64,000 nucleotides of DNA, from positions 13,298,001 through 13,362,000 of the forward strand of contig JALJCS010000004.1 of assembly GCA_023055355.1 (NCBI GenBank), read 5' to 3'. Numbering within the stretch: the first letter of the stretch is position 1; each line of letters starts with the position of its first letter. The translations under genes and the position numbers were made by a program. The DNA comes from Agelaius tricolor (Eukaryota > Chordata > Aves > Passeriformes > Icteridae). This document shows, piece after piece, positions 27,401-40,950 of this stretch. Below the pieces are notes generated by a model that was given only the letters and a program-made list of their open reading frames with translations, was not told the DNA's origin and searched no databases.

Positions 27401-28562
27401 AAATAACAAAGCATCAGCTGCGTAAGTAACAGTTTTAGCTAAACCCAGACAGTCCTATGAAATTTTATCCTAGTTTTGAAGGGCAGCTACACATTGACAG
27501 GTTACTAGAGGGGGCAGGAGTGGCTGTAGAAAGGGAGTCCCGTGGTCACTTTCTATAAAAAGTTTTTTTACAGTCTTTTAAATTCTTAGCTTCTGACACA
27601 AGAAAATATGTCTGCTTCTGTCATAAGGTTCTTAATCCTCAGCCCTGTTCTTTTCAAAAACAAAGCATGGGGTGTCTTTCAAAGGTGTTGGCAAGAACTA
27701 CAGCTAACATACAAAAGAAGCCTTGCAGAAAGCACACACTCCAGAGGGGAAAAAAGCCCCACAGTTAACAAACAGCCCAAGTGCTACCACCAGGTTCCCT
27801 TTTCACAGAGTGACCAGATGGTTGCCCCAAGCCTGTTGAAACAGCTCACCAGGAACTACCAGAAACTTGGAGCACGGGCTCACTGCTGGAACTAAAGCTT
27901 CTCACTGCAGAAGTCCTCCTCTGCAGATGTGAAATATCACAACCTCAGACACACTGCTAAAGCTACCAAAACATTTGCTGCTTCTCTTTCCAAGCAATGC
28001 ATACCAAACATGGACTTTAGCTAGAGCACACACAGTGCCCTGTGCTACTGGGCACAGCTGTACCACAGCTTAGGAGTCTGCAGTCACACATGGCCTGGGA
28101 CTTGTGCAGCACTGCAAAACACACTGCACTCAGGATCACTGCACAAACTGGCACAGCTGAATGAACTAAAACACCATAATCCTTCCACATTTCATTTTAT
28201 TCTTCATATGTTCTGACATTATTTAATAAGTATTTGATATCCAATAAATGCTTATGGGATTTACTACATTAATGAAATAAATGCACAATTACAATTAATT
28301 TGTAACATTTCTGACAAATTTGGGTTTCAAGCTTGTCATATCTGTTGAGCTTCCAAACCAAATGGGCACAGAAATCAAAGGACTTTTTAGACTTAGAAAC
28401 AGGCAGTATGTTTAGGCAAGCTAATTTATGAGGTCTTCCCAGGACAGGGGCTCTCACTGCAAACTGAATGAGCCTTTCTGTAATAGGCTAAGGAGCTAAA
28501 AATAGCAAAATTGATTGTGAACTCCTGGGTCTCTATCTCAGTACATGAAGATTTATTACAAC

Positions 28563-28626
28563 AAATTTTGGTGCGGTTTTGGTTTGTTTTGGTTCGGTTT
28601 TTTCATTTTTGGTCAGGTTGTTTTGA
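28563..28626 (+). repeat. T/G-rich low-complexity tract
   Basis: GGTTTT-like units with a few CpG-containing variants (GGTGCGG, GGTTCGG), similar in composition to the tract at 4753-4888. Confidence 0.75.
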
Positions 28627-30052
28627 TTCCAAGGTCAAAAAGGTCACTAGAACTTCCTCTTTGGAGATAGCACAGTATTTCACAACAGTTATGGTAAAAT
28701 GAAAGGATAATCTCAGGTGGATCAAATCAAAATGTGGGAAGCAAAAATCAGGATCAATACAAAAATAAACATGAGGAATTATTGAGAAGGTAGTCATACC
28801 ATCACAGGATCTGTGGGTGGCAAGGCATTAGACAATTTGTGAATCAACAACATGATGTTTTTGCCAAAGCAATTTCCAGTAATATAATCCATAACAACTG
28901 GGAGGTAATTAAGCTGTCCTATCCAGTCCTGTCAAGGCCTCTGCCAGTCTCTTGCATTCTGTTTTGTACACTACTGAGAAAGAAACAAATTCAGAGGAGA
29001 AAAGGAAGACTGTTCAGAGGTTTGCAAACATAAGCTACTGGAAAGGATGAAGATACTGACTTAACCAATTCAGGACAAAAGAAGGCTGAGGAAAGAGAAA
29101 GGCATCACCACAGTTCATCCTGCCTACAGAAGACAGTTAACAAAAAAAAAATCAGCAAATTATGGTCCACAAGAAGAAGACATCAGCTTGCAACAGCAAA
29201 TGTGTTGGGTATGAGGTGAAGCTAATTTGGGAAGGAAAGAAGAGGAATGGATTTCCCTGGGTCACTGTACAGTTTCCAACACTGCACTTAAGACACCATT
29301 AGCTTCATTTCCATACATCATTTTGGTTCACTTTTACCTTGGGACAAGAAAATAAATTTAATTCAGGAAGTTTTTTTAACGGTCATAACCAAATGCTCTC
29401 ACGCTATAAAGTATATGCTTCTTCAGGCATGAAGACAGCAACTCTAGACAAATAAACCGTTAGGAAAGGCTGAGTTGCAACATCCCTTTGATAGTTCTTC
29501 AGCCTTTGATGCCTAACTCGTCATGTGCTTACTACCCTTGTCAAGCTGTACTCTTAAGGAAAGGATGCTCAAAAAAAAGGTTCATTTCAGAAAGCAGAGT
29601 AAGTAGAATACTGTATATTACCTGTATTCAGACAAAAAAAAAAAGGCAAAAAGGAAACAAGTTCTGTTTTTACAAGCCATACTAGAATTCATGGACAAAA
29701 TCAAGCAAGGTGTCTCAAATTGTCATTTCCTACATAGTAGTATCAATTGAATTGCCCAGGTCCATCTCCATTTTGAAGTGACGTAATACTTGGGGATTTT
29801 TGCTTTCTAAAAGGTTTGTTGCCTTATTTTCCCAGTTATCTCTGAAACATTCCTAATTTTCTAGGTCAGGCTACTTTGCCCAGAATTTTCCCATTTCACG
29901 TGATACCAGAACACCAGACCTTACCAGCCCGGAAAAAGTGATTGCTGAAATGAAACCAAGAGCTCTATTGACTGATAGGTTGCTCCAGCCTCTAGTCTTT
30001 TTTGCAAATTTGTTCCTCCCTATTAAAAAGGTTTCATCTGCTGCTGTAACAC

Positions 30053-30624
30053 TGTGCTGGTTTTGGATGGGGTAGAGTTAACTTTCGTCACAGTGTCAAG
30101 TATGGGCCTGTGTTTTGGGTTTGTGCTGCGCACATGGTTAATAACATAGAGATGTTTTTGTTATTTCTGAGCAGAACTTATACAGAGCCAAGGTCTTTCC
30201 TGCTTTTTGTACTGCCAGGCTGGTGAGGAAGTTGGGGGATGGCTGGAAGGAAGGGAGGGGACACAGCCAGTAAAGGTGACCCAAACTGACCAAAGGGATA
30301 TTCCAGACCATGAGACTTCTTGCTCAGTGTTTCAGGATGAGGAGAAGAAGGAGGAACAGGGGACATTTGGAGTGATGGAATTTGTACTCCCAAGTCATTG
30401 TGAGACGTGAGGGGGCCCTGCTGTCCTGGAGATGCCAAACACCTGCCCACCCATGGGAAGCAGGGAATGGGTATGGCTTTTGCTTTTCCTTTTAAACTAT
30501 CTTTATCTGGGTTGACTATGAGTTTTCTACCTCTCACCTTTCCACTTCTCTCCCCGATCCCATTCATGTGGGAATAACCAAGCTGCTGCCTGGGGCTTGG
30601 TTGCTGGGTTGCTGGCTGGGATTA
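30053..30624 (+). mobile_element. solo LTR of an endogenous retrovirus, copy 1
   Basis: Begins TGTGCTGGTTTTGGATGGGG and ends near AAACCACAACA. It aligns by eye along nearly its whole length with 61132-61716. Shared landmarks include TTTGTGCTG, GAGATGTTTTTGTTA, ACTGACCAAAG, ATATTCCA and AACACCTGCC. No gag, pol or env lies next to it, so it is a solo LTR. Songbird genomes carry many LTRs of this type; I do not assign a family name. No clear target duplication: the 5 bases before it are AACAC, while ACTGC or ACAAC follow, depending on where the end is placed. Antisense to TRABD2A. Confidence 0.85.
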
Positions 30625-31530
30625 AACCACAACAACTGCAAACCTGAAATTGCGTACCAAATATTGTACGCACAATAATTAAGAACCATCTAGAGCAGTG
30701 AAAAGAAATGTATGCAGAGAGAAAGTCAGCAATCAAAATAATACCATAATCTTCCCAAAAATTAGTATCTGAGAAAACAGACTATAGAAAAGCATATGCT
30801 CCCTGGCAGTTTTGTAAAACTCCACAAATGCACAAGATATGAAATGTTTCTGTTTGTTACATGACAAAAAAAGTCATCTTGGAGATTATTTACATAGTGG
30901 TGGTTATAATTTTCTCAGAATCATGAGACCTGGTGATAAAAAATTCATCTACATCATATGAGCTCAGTAGCTGTCTGCAAAACAGCTCAGTCAGGAACTT
31001 TAATAACTGCCAACTGCAGGTCCTTCAATTTCAATTTTATTAAATTAAACCAGTCAGTTTATCTTATAAACCTACTTAATATACCAAGTGTCATTGTTGA
31101 ATTAGCTGTTAATTTAGTTACTGAGCAGAAATTATTCATGGATACCCACAGAGCTCAGAGACCACTCAACTCATTCCTACAGCACAGACATATTCTCAAG
31201 ATATTTCGAGTAACCAGAAAAGGTTGCTGAAAGTGAGACTGCATCCAAGGGACTGCAGTAATCTCTGCCACAGATGAGCCCCTTCTACAAGTCTTTATGC
31301 CAGAAGGCAAAAAAAAACCAAAAATCCCACTGAAATAATAAGTCTCGCAAAGAGAATTCTGATTTCCCCATACTCCAATCCTTCTTGACAAATCATGTCT
31401 CTACCAAACCCTATCTCTCAACTCCATGTCTTTCTCAGATCCCCTTCACATGTGTCACCTCCCATCACACTGCTGCTTCAGCTTAACACACTCATATGCA
31501 CACACACACACACTTGAACAGGAATATGTG
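30625..31530. other. intron, no gene recognised
   Basis: AT-rich intronic DNA. It holds a small inverted repeat (TGCGTAC at 30651 and GTACGCA at 30666) and a (CA)n run at 31499-31513. Confidence 0.6.
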
Positions 31531-31810
31531 TCACAGAATCACAGAAATCACAGAGTCATCTAGGTTGGAAAACACCTTTGAGATCATAAATCCAACCTAT
31601 GACCAAACACCTCCTTGTCAAACAGACCACAGCACCAAGTGCCACATCTAGTCTTTTCTTAAACAGCTCCAGGGGCTCCACCAAGCTGCTCCCTGGGCAG
31701 CCTGTTCCAATGTCTGTTCAGCCTTCCTGAGAAGAAAACTTCTCCTGATTCCAACCTAACTGAATTCACAGGTACAGAGTTCTAGCCTTTCCCTACTGCC
31801 TTGCACTGCC
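31531..31810 (-). mobile_element. CR1 LINE 3' fragment
   Basis: The plus strand starts TCACAGAATCACAGAAATCA and continues with CTAGGTTGGAAAACACCTTT and CTGGGCAGCCTGTTCCAATG, which is the CR1 3' end read backwards. The element therefore runs on the minus strand, sense with TRABD2A. The far end is approximate. Its 3' end is of the same type as the fragment at 40858. Confidence 0.88.
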
Positions 31811-34800
31811 AGAAACTTGAAAGCCCACGAGAAATCTGCATAGAACAGCTGGATTTTAAAGACTGCCAAGATAGCAAGCAAACAGGCACTCTTGGAAATG
31901 CTGGGCAGAAGGAAATCAAAGGTATCAGAATTTCAGAACAAGCCCAAGAAGTCTGAACAATGCATATCCATCCAGCTTTCTGAAAATCAGAGTGATGTTT
32001 TTCAAATGGGGCTGTCCAAAGAGAATCAACCTATGATTGAGTTCCTGTGTATAAGATATTACATGTCAAAAGTCCTGTGACTCTTTTGGCCCAATTCAAA
32101 ATCACTGGCAGTCAGTAGGACTAAAAAAATATTTAACTTTTACATGCAAATATAATGAGATTTAAAATTTAAAAATTTGGAGATACAAAAATGTCAGAGT
32201 CCTTCCAGGTTTCCTGTTGTCACAAAAGTAAAGTCACACTGCTATTCAAAACAGAGAGATCTTACTGAAACCTAGAAAATTCTAGTGGAAAAATAAACCC
32301 TTTCCCACACACTTTTAGTTGTACCTTTGAAAGCCAGACCTGAGAAAATATGATTCCTTGCCTTCTGGCTATGAACAATCCAGTGGGGAGAGAGAATAAG
32401 CATCAGCTACCAGGGTTGTGCTGAAAGACCCTTTAAGCTACAGAACTCAAGGACATGGCTTGTATTCCCCAAGTCAGTCTTCCTCCTGATTTATTCCCTG
32501 TGATAATAATGCTATATCAATGCTGAAAAAAGTGTGAGTTGTATGTGCAAAAGGTTCAAATCTCCTTTGACCTCAGTTATATCACATTTTCAAAAAGCCA
32601 AAAATGTCACCACCTGAGATCACTGAAAGATGATTGTTTGCACCTGTCTTTGTCTATCCTGCCACCTTTGCTGTAAGCATAATCCATGGAAAAGATACTC
32701 AGCAAAGGAAAGTTAGCCACAACCTCCACTCTGCTCTAGGCCAGAAAGTGTGCTGATGCTTTCCCTCAGCATCTCTGTTACATAGCAACACAGCTGAGAG
32801 CACAGCCAAACCAGCAAGAAACCATCTTCTCACCTCCAGCAATCTGAGTTGTTACATTGCACTAACAGCTGGAAAATCACTTGTTCACACATCCCTGACG
32901 TTGGTGATGGGACTGTCACAACACAGGCAAAGAGATTCAGACCTAACATCTTTTAACAAACAGTCTCACTGAAAAGAAATAGGACCCTTTAAATAGCTCT
33001 TTCAAAAATCCAGAATTATGCAGACTTTGGGTTATCCCAGCAAAGATATTTAGATGCAGACTGGAATATAAGAGTCCAAATAATATTGAGACTAAAAAGA
33101 CTTGTTCTTGTAACCCACCTGACCCTTTTCAAAATCTGCTTCAGCCAATACGTATTTACTTATCTTACAATTTACTGGCAAACATCACATCCAGGAGCAA
33201 AGGGATGCTCTTCACACTGCAAGAAGCCTACAGGAAACTGTATATCACCCCCTGCACTAAACACAAACCCATCAACATGACACATAGGCTTGAACTAAAA
33301 TTTGCCATGACCCAGCTTAACTCATTTAACCATGAGACAAAGCACTCATGAGACAAAACTCTCAAGAACATTATCTTCAGGCTGCAAAACAGCATCTGCC
33401 AACACACCCTCTTCCCCAGCTGAAAGGCACTTACCCTCCTGCTGTTTTCTTAACAGGCCCATTGGTCACAGAAATGTGAAATACTGTTCCAGTCTCCAAA
33501 ATAATTAATTTACACTCACTAGAGACCTGAAAATAAGGAAATCAGGAGACAACAGCTATCCTCCTCTCCACAAAAGTGTGTAAAGTCACTGGTGCAACAC
33601 TATCCTCTAAAGCCCTTGTGTTTTAGAATATAATCTTTTCAAACATGAAAATCTAATTCCTGCTAGAGAAACTGAGGTCTATTAAGAGGAAAGACACAAA
33701 ACACCCAGCTACTGCTGGGTCTCTGACATACTGGGCCACTGTCAATCTTAATAAAATTTATGGTAAAATTAAACCAACATAAATAAACAAAATCCACATT
33801 CACTAAATCCTTTAATAGGAAACATCATAAAGAAAAGCAGCATTACCTGAGATTAAAAGACATATTAACAGATCAGTGGAGAAAGTAAGCAAACTAACCC
33901 CATTCTGGTATTTGCTTTTGTCCTATGTAATTATTTGTCTGTTGCTTACAGGACAGATTTTGTACCCATCCAGAAAAGAGTATTTACTGTAATCTTGATG
34001 CATTCTTTCTACTTTTTTACCAAAAATACATTCTTAGCTCTTGAAAGAAAATATTTGGAATCTAATTTATTAACATAGCTTCACTGCATGTGAAAAACCT
34101 AGACTTCCTGGGGAACTAAATCCACCTTCATTCAAAGGAGACAGAGTAGCTCCCATGTTTCCTCAGCTGGCTTTGCAGTACCAACCCTGTTCTACCTCCC
34201 TAAAAGGCTACTGCAATGGCTTGCTACTAATAAGGGAACTAGATTCTCAGGCTAGGAAAGGAACAAAAAAAAAAAAAAAAAAAAAGAACCTAGGGTGTGA
34301 AAGCATGTGGCCAGGCTGTATTTGTTTAGGAAAGTCAACAGCAGAAGCAGCATGCTACCATCCTCTGTTCCTGTGGGCTCTTTTGCTACTGCTATTTCCA
34401 GTAGCACAGCAGTATTCACTGCACCATCTCCCTGACAGCTCTGCACAGCACTGTTAATCCTGATATTATACAAGGAACAGAAGGCACAGTACAGGCAGAA
34501 ATGCAAGGTCAGGCCTCAGAATTAAAGCCAGGTCTTCCTATTATAATTTCTCAGCCTGAAAACACCAGGCTCTTTTTCCATCCCATATTATCCCAATAAT
34601 AACCACGTATAGCCTTTTTCAAACTATCATCAAGATTACATTAACATGTTCATGGTTTTCTTTCAACTTAGGCCTCTTTGGCCTTTTCACAAAACTTTTG
34701 GTAGAAAAGAGTTTCCCCCAGATCCTCAGAGCATCTCTAGTCAAAGCCCACTGCAGAACTGGCAATCAGGAATTGCAGAGCTGCCACAGAGCTGGCTGAG

Positions 34801-35640
34801 GACACAGGGCATAGGTGAGACATGGAGGGCACTATATCACCTGATCACCCTGGTCAAGATACAGGGGAGTTTGCAGGAACACAACAGCAACAGCACCCAC
34901 TTCCCCTGCAGCACACAGGACCTGTTTGCAGAAACTTGCCTCCAGCCACCACTTGCAAGTAAGACTCTCCATCTCCTTCTTCTTAACACCAAAGCCTGCT
35001 CCTACTCTGCACCTCGTCTTGCAGGCTTTGCCTGGCATTCTTGAACACATCCTTTGGGCTCAGACTTCTTTCCTTTTCACTGAATGCCAGGTCTCTGGCA
35101 TGTGTCAGAACTAATCACTGCAGAGCACAATGGAGCAGAGGTAAGGGAGAAGTGACCATGCAGCCAGGTGTTCTGACACCAAGAGCCCATGTTTGGAGCT
35201 TCTGGTCCCTGATCTCCCACTTCACATACCCCAGCCCTACAACATCATCAGTGCTCTATGCTCATCTCTTCAAGAGGAGATTCATTGTCCATAAGCAGGG
35301 GACTTGCAAAACATGCTACACTGCAATGCAGGATCCAGGCCAGCCTAGCTTATGTCATGTGAACAATTAACATGGATATTTCAGCACACTGTTCCTCTGA
35401 ATCTATTGCAGTGAGCTAATTATGCAATGGCATTTGTGGCATTCTGATTCACTCCTTTATGGAACCACATCTTGTTCAGCTCTCCCTCCTGGCTACAGCT
35501 GGATAAGAAGCTAGCCAGGCCTTGGAGGGATGCAGCGTAAAAGCTAGGAAACCATGACCTCAGAGGATAAAAAACCTGGAAAACATTTAAGGCCAACACT
35601 TACTAATTCAGCTGTCCTGATTAACATTCTTTGACCTGTT
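31811..35640. other. intron, no gene recognised
   Basis: Ordinary AT-rich intronic sequence, with a 22-bp A run at 34264-34285. Confidence 0.6.
34264..34285 (+). repeat. A22 homopolymer
   Basis: Uninterrupted A run. The sequence before it does not look like a SINE, a LINE or a processed gene copy that I know. Confidence 0.9.
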
Positions 35641-35645
35641 GGAAC

Positions 35646-36180
35646 TGTGGGAAATAGTAAAGGTAAAAAGATTTCCAGAAAACGGTAAAAGCAGGCCTTA
35701 GAAACAGAAAGAACAGAAAACTTAGAACTAGCTGCAGCTGCAAAATCTGAAAGTAGAAAAAGTTACAATAGTACAGCAAGCAAGGACATGAAACAATAAC
35801 TTGGGTTTTAGGCTTGGCTAAGATAGACTTTAAGACTGTAGAAAAATATGCTTAGCAAGATAGTAGAAGGTTTTAAGCTTAATAATGAAGAACTGTGTAT
35901 TGTTAATAGGGAGCAGACAAGCAAGCACTGTGTGAAGCAAGTGTATGTGTGCTTTTAGTGATTGGCTAGAACAGTTGTCTGTAAGCTTTAGCAATATGCT
36001 ATTGGCTAGAAAGCTTTAAAAATGCTCTTTAACAAAGAAATCTTTGGCTGCTGCTGGCAAGATGTGAGCTGTTGACATCTTTCTATTGTTTCAACTATGT
36101 AATGAGGATGATGCTTCAATAAAAGCTCAAGGAACATAACTCAGCAGTCCCACCCTGTTTGTGAAAAAAACACCAACACA
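35646..36180 (+). mobile_element. solo LTR with perfect 5-bp target-site duplication
   Basis: A 535-bp block beginning TGTGGGAAATAG and ending CACCAACACA. It is flanked by identical GGAAC pentamers (35641-35645 and 36181-36185), the mark of integration followed by LTR-LTR recombination. Inside, the order fits an LTR: two inverted CCAAT boxes (ATTGG at 35961 and 36001), a TATA-like TTTAAAAA at 36015, and the poly(A) signal AATAAA at 36118-36123. There are no internal viral genes. A 5-bp duplication is usual for ERVL-type elements, but class assignment from this alone is tentative. It differs from the LTRs at 30 and 61 kb. Antisense to TRABD2A. Confidence 0.88.
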
Positions 36181-36185
36181 GGAAC

Positions 36186-39100
36186 AAGTAACACTGTTTA
36201 TCAGAAGGTCCCGATCAGCAGACATACAAATCACATTACAAGGTAGATGGTTGAATGGAAACTTCTCTTGTAGATCCAGTCCCAAACTAGTTCCTTTTCC
36301 TGTGCTCCCTTCCCATTTCTAGGGAAGTTATCTACTTCCACTTTGAAAGATCAGTGGAGACAACAGATAAATAAGTCTGTTAATGTGTCTCATTCTCCGG
36401 TAGAAGATACAATAATTTTTTTCTACAGTATACCACTGCTAAGAGAATATCTGGATCCTCCTCTCATCCTTTCTAATTTCCTTGCTTCTAAATGCAATTT
36501 TCTGCATGTATTTTCCACCATGCTGTGCTGTGTCCAGCACTGGACCCTTCTCTGGTCTGCAAGCCATTAAGTATACGTCTTCTATGTTTTCTGAGTAATC
36601 CAATCTCTAGATTTTGGAATTACAAGCTGGAATCATAATTCCTAGATTTTACAGATAAGCAGTGAATGCAAAATTGACATTAATGAGTCAGGCTGCGCTG
36701 CGATGGTGGGAACTGCTATGTTCAATCTCTGTCCAGGATTTTCATGTTTCACTGCTCACTGGAGAGAATGTAAGTGAATAAAAGATGTCTTCTTGTGCAA
36801 TTTTCAGTTGCAAACTGCTAGCTCAGGAGAGGATAACTGATCTACAAAGCATAACTGGAGTCCTTGTAATGTCTGATTAGATGGAGCACAGAAATGCAAA
36901 GTAAATTCAGTAGAGTCTACTATGTAGCAGGCTGCACATCAGGGGCAGACTTACTAGTCATGTCAGCACAAATCAAAAGATGAAAAGGTTAGAAATACTT
37001 TTGTCAATCACACAGGAAGAGGGCTCTCTGCTATCACAGGTGACACCACTAATAATTACTGATGCAGTACTAGACAATCTTTGGTACATTTCTGCAGACA
37101 ACTTGCAGTACAGCATTATAGGATTGCAGTCAAATAGAAACCATAATGGGCTACAACCCAGTGGGCTCCATACCTGGTTTTCCACGCCCCAACCTGTCTG
37201 CTTCTTCCCAACACAAGCCTTTCTTGTGAGTCTACAAAGCCCTTGCCTAGCCCTTGCATAGCCACAAATCAGCACAGGGATTCATGGCTGGCAAAGCCAT
37301 GTGGAGTCCTCACAGTTTCACCAGGAAAAAGTTGTGAGACTCTCCACAGGGATCCTCAAATGACCTGGATATCTAAAACCTGAAGTGATATATGAAAAGT
37401 GATAGAGAACATCAAGCATCTCTCTCATGAGCTGTACCCCGTGTCTTTAATTCTGCAGTTAAGCATTGCTTTATGTAGCTGCCACTCCATTTGCCACCTG
37501 AAGCGATACACAACAAGTGTCTCACCCCTACATCTCAGGGGCAGAGCCTGGTGTAAGAATAACCACCTTGAAAAACCTTAGAGCCAAATTCTGGAAGGCT
37601 ACACATTGCTTGAACATCAGAAAAAAAGAGTAGGAGCAGATATGCATGAAATGTAAACACTCAAGAGCAACCAGACATCTACAGGGCATGCTAAGTGCCT
37701 GCCACTGACATAGCTTGGAGAAGCAGAGGGGAAAGCAGTGATGCCAACACTAGGAGCTGTTCCATTGTGCCACTTATCATGTGCTGTCACTTACTCAAGG
37801 ACTGCAGTATCTCTCAGACTTATAGTCTCCATCCTTGAGAAATTCACTTCAGCCCTCTTCACTCCTGCACCAACCATTTCACAACCCATTTTCCCACAAC
37901 TGCTCATGCTGGGCAGTTTTAAGGCTAAACTAGCAATCCCTTTGCTGTTTGACTCATGCTGGGACAGAGCTGTTTCCTACCATGGTTCTGCCACTCTAAA
38001 ATAAGATGGCATGTGACTGACGATAAGATCATCTTCATGGTAGGAGCTGAAGCTGAGAAATGGATTGGCTTCAGTCACCACTCTCTGAGACCTAGACACT
38101 TCACCAGATTTTCATTCCTGTGAGTCTTAGCAACAAGATAGTACCTTAATTTTCTCCTGCCACTCATATTAGAGGTCATAGCAGAGATAAGGGATGACTG
38201 CTCCTACTCAAATCACTCTGAGGCAAGTACAGTTTCTGCCTTCATTAAAACTAAATGCAGTACAGCTTTCAGAAAAGTGCTTTCCCAGCTGTATTAACTC
38301 TTAGCTATGAAAGCCCATCAATAAAATCCTCTGCTGGAACTGTCTGTGGCCAGGATAAAATTCCTGCTATCAGCTAACTAATCTGCAATCACTCGCCTCT
38401 AGGGACTGTAGGGGATGGAAGAACATCTTGGCCAGGGCAAATGTTATTAGAACCTAAGTAAGCTATCTACAGGATGCTTGAAAACCTTATGTAATACTTA
38501 CAATACCTAATGTGAATATTCATACATTGGTGAATCTCCAGGTTTCCATTCTATGACATACAGCTAGACCTTGGATGATAGATTGACTAGTTTCTAGGAT
38601 TGCCAGGCTGGATTAAAATACAGTGAGAGCAGAAAGCAAACAGGAGTTCAAGCAAACCAGCAGTGCCAGTGCAAACACTTGAGCTCTGATGCTGTAGAGG
38701 CAGGCATTTGCAAGCAGAGATCCTGGGACTGAAGAAGATCATGGTCAATTTGGTATGAGATCCCAGCTTCAAAGCAAATGTTCCTCCTAATTCAGCAGTA
38801 CTGCACCTCTGCATGGCATGAGTGACTGGGAAAAAAAGGAGGGGACAAAGAGGGGGAAGAGAAAGGCTCTGAACAGAAGCACTGCATTGTGCTCTGGGAC
38901 AGTACAGCAACATGAAGAACCTCTGGTTCACTGAAAGTCCTTGAGAAAGGCAGGTGAGCATATAAAACCAGGAACCTCAGCTAGGGAGAAAATAACTGAG
39001 AAAATGCAGCAGCTCTAGAGCGAATGGCTTGTTGCCAGCCTTGAAACAAGTCACGTTTTTGTTCCCTCTGCCAGGCAGAAGATGACAAATGTCTGCACAG

Positions 39101-40857
39101 CTCTCACCACCAGACCCTGGGAAGCTCATTAACCTTCAGTGGAATGGCACTATCTATGTACAGCACGTGCTCTGGGAAACCCACATCATTAGCCCAGGCT
39201 CTGGCCTCCCCTTCACAGCTGGAGGGAAGGACATTCCTTTTTACTTCACAAGGGGCTGTCAGTGAGTGGAAACCTAAGCCTTATCCCACCACTCCCGGCA
39301 CCTCTGGCTGTGCAACCTGCAGAGCATGCAGATGTACAAATCCAGCCAGGAATGCAGTCCTGCCTGGAGGGTATTTTCAAGCAGTGTGTAGCAAAGTCTT
39401 GGCGATCAGACCGGCAGGAATCTGGGCTTCTTTCTTGGTCATCTCCTAGCACCACCTGGTGCATGCACACTGAGTCCAGGAGCACAGTGGGGAGACCTGC
39501 TGCCCTGAGCCCTGCACCCATCTGCCAGGACATCACACATACTGCCTGCAATGCTGAAGGAACAAACATTCAGCAGACACCAGCTTCCAGGAGGCTTGCT
39601 GCCACTACAACAGGGAGTTCAAACAGTAATGCTTTTGCAGGGCTGATGCCTGTCACCCAAGAATCAGGAAAGTTTGCTTAATGGTTGCCTTTGTCTTCAA
39701 ACATGAAGTAAAATTGCTTGCTTGATTAGTCAGTGCTCAGGCACTAACTCCACTGGTATGCATCAGACCTATCCAACTGTGAATAACAGTGTGTATTCCA
39801 GGAAAAATACTTGACAGGAAAAAAACAAATCAAATCAAACCAACAAACTTCTGGCCAAGGGTTGATTTTAAACTGTAAAAAGGAGCCAGGCAGGAATGCA
39901 GTTAAAACTCAGTTCTAGAACTGTCCCTTTGTGCTTATTCCAGAAAAGAGCAGGAGTCCAGAATTTGGCAAGGGGAATGAAAAAAGAATTCTGCTCATCC
40001 TGAAGAGGAACAGAACTGAATTTCTGATGCCTGTGGGGTTCAGAGGCAGCAGAGAAAATGACAGCAGCAGGATTATATGGAGCACCATAGTACCAGGCAA
40101 ACCAGACCTGACTTGAGAGTTTCTGTAAAACTAGGCCCTGGATGTGGGACAAAAGGAAGAATTACCATCATGCCATGCAGAAAATGGGAGTGACTCAAAT
40201 CCCTATGCTTTTACCTCTCCCCTTCTTCAGCTAGACACACATACCTCAGGGTTTGTCATTGCTGTGAATACAACCATGTGAGCACCAAGTAACATTTCAT
40301 TTAACTTCTGCAATCAACAGTGACATCTGTCCTAAACCACACTGTTGTTAAGATAGGGAGAGAAGAAGCAAACCCAGCTGAAGGGAAAGTAGAACTGAAC
40401 ATGAGTGTTTCTATTAACACTGTGTCCAAAGCTCTTGACTGCTCTGCTTCCATACTGCATGGCAAATGCCCTGACTTGGTGAGGTCTAGCACCATGCAGC
40501 AATCTACTGACCTGCTTGAACCAACAGGCTCTCAAGAGATCTCCAGCATCTATATTAGGAGGAAGAACAGAAAAGCATATAGCACATGGGACCACAACTG
40601 TGCACACTAGGGAGATACTACTGAGTCACTCCATCACTCCACTGCACTCCCTGAGAACTTGCTTGATGCCAGCATCCAGTCCTGCACTCCCTGACAAACC
40701 ATAGCCACCAGCTCTGAGTTCAGCAAAAAGCCTACAGGGTGGTTCCTTCCAAAGAGATAACCCTCTGGTAGGAAGATACATAAAAACAACAATTATGGAT
40801 GAACATACATCTCCTAAAGACAATGGTATGTGGAAACACCCGTTTCTCCTGTCTCAG
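36186..40857. other. intron, no gene recognised
   Basis: Intronic sequence with no assigned repeat. Open frames such as 38587-38961 and 39262-39681 show no family resemblance. Confidence 0.6.
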
Positions 40858-40950
40858 TCACACAGAATCACAGAATTAGCTAGGTTGGAAAAGACCTTTG
40901 AGATCATCAAGTCCAACCTATGACCTAACATCACCTTATCAACTAAACCA
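40858..40950 (-). mobile_element. CR1 LINE 3'-terminal fragment
   Basis: The plus strand reads TCACACAGAATCACAGAATT, then CTAGGTTGGAAAAGACCTTT and ATCATCAAGTCCAACCTATG. This is the reverse of a CR1 3' end and is close to the fragment at 31531. Only about 90 bp remain. Confidence 0.87.

Larger units (their letters stand above)
13316..30052. other. large TRABD2A intron, first part; no confirmed gene
   Basis: Intronic sequence. Minor items: a 24-bp-period tandem duplication at 16451-16494, a 15-bp A run at 17096-17110, a possible minus-strand exon at 18219-18413, a TATA/octamer/CCAAT cluster at 25175-25283 and a G/T-rich tract at 28563-28626. The 188-codon frame at 17467-18033 and the 230-codon frame at 13764-14456 look like chance open frames. 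Confidence 0.55.

Noticed and set aside
28200..28300. CAATAAATGCTTATGGGATT as a relic of an ancient L2/MIR-like repeat
   Set aside because: Only a short match to a common 3'-end motif; too little to support a call.
30048..30630. Target duplication around the LTR at 30 kb (AACAC versus ACAAC)
   Set aside because: Not identical, and the 3' edge is ambiguous in an AAC-rich end.
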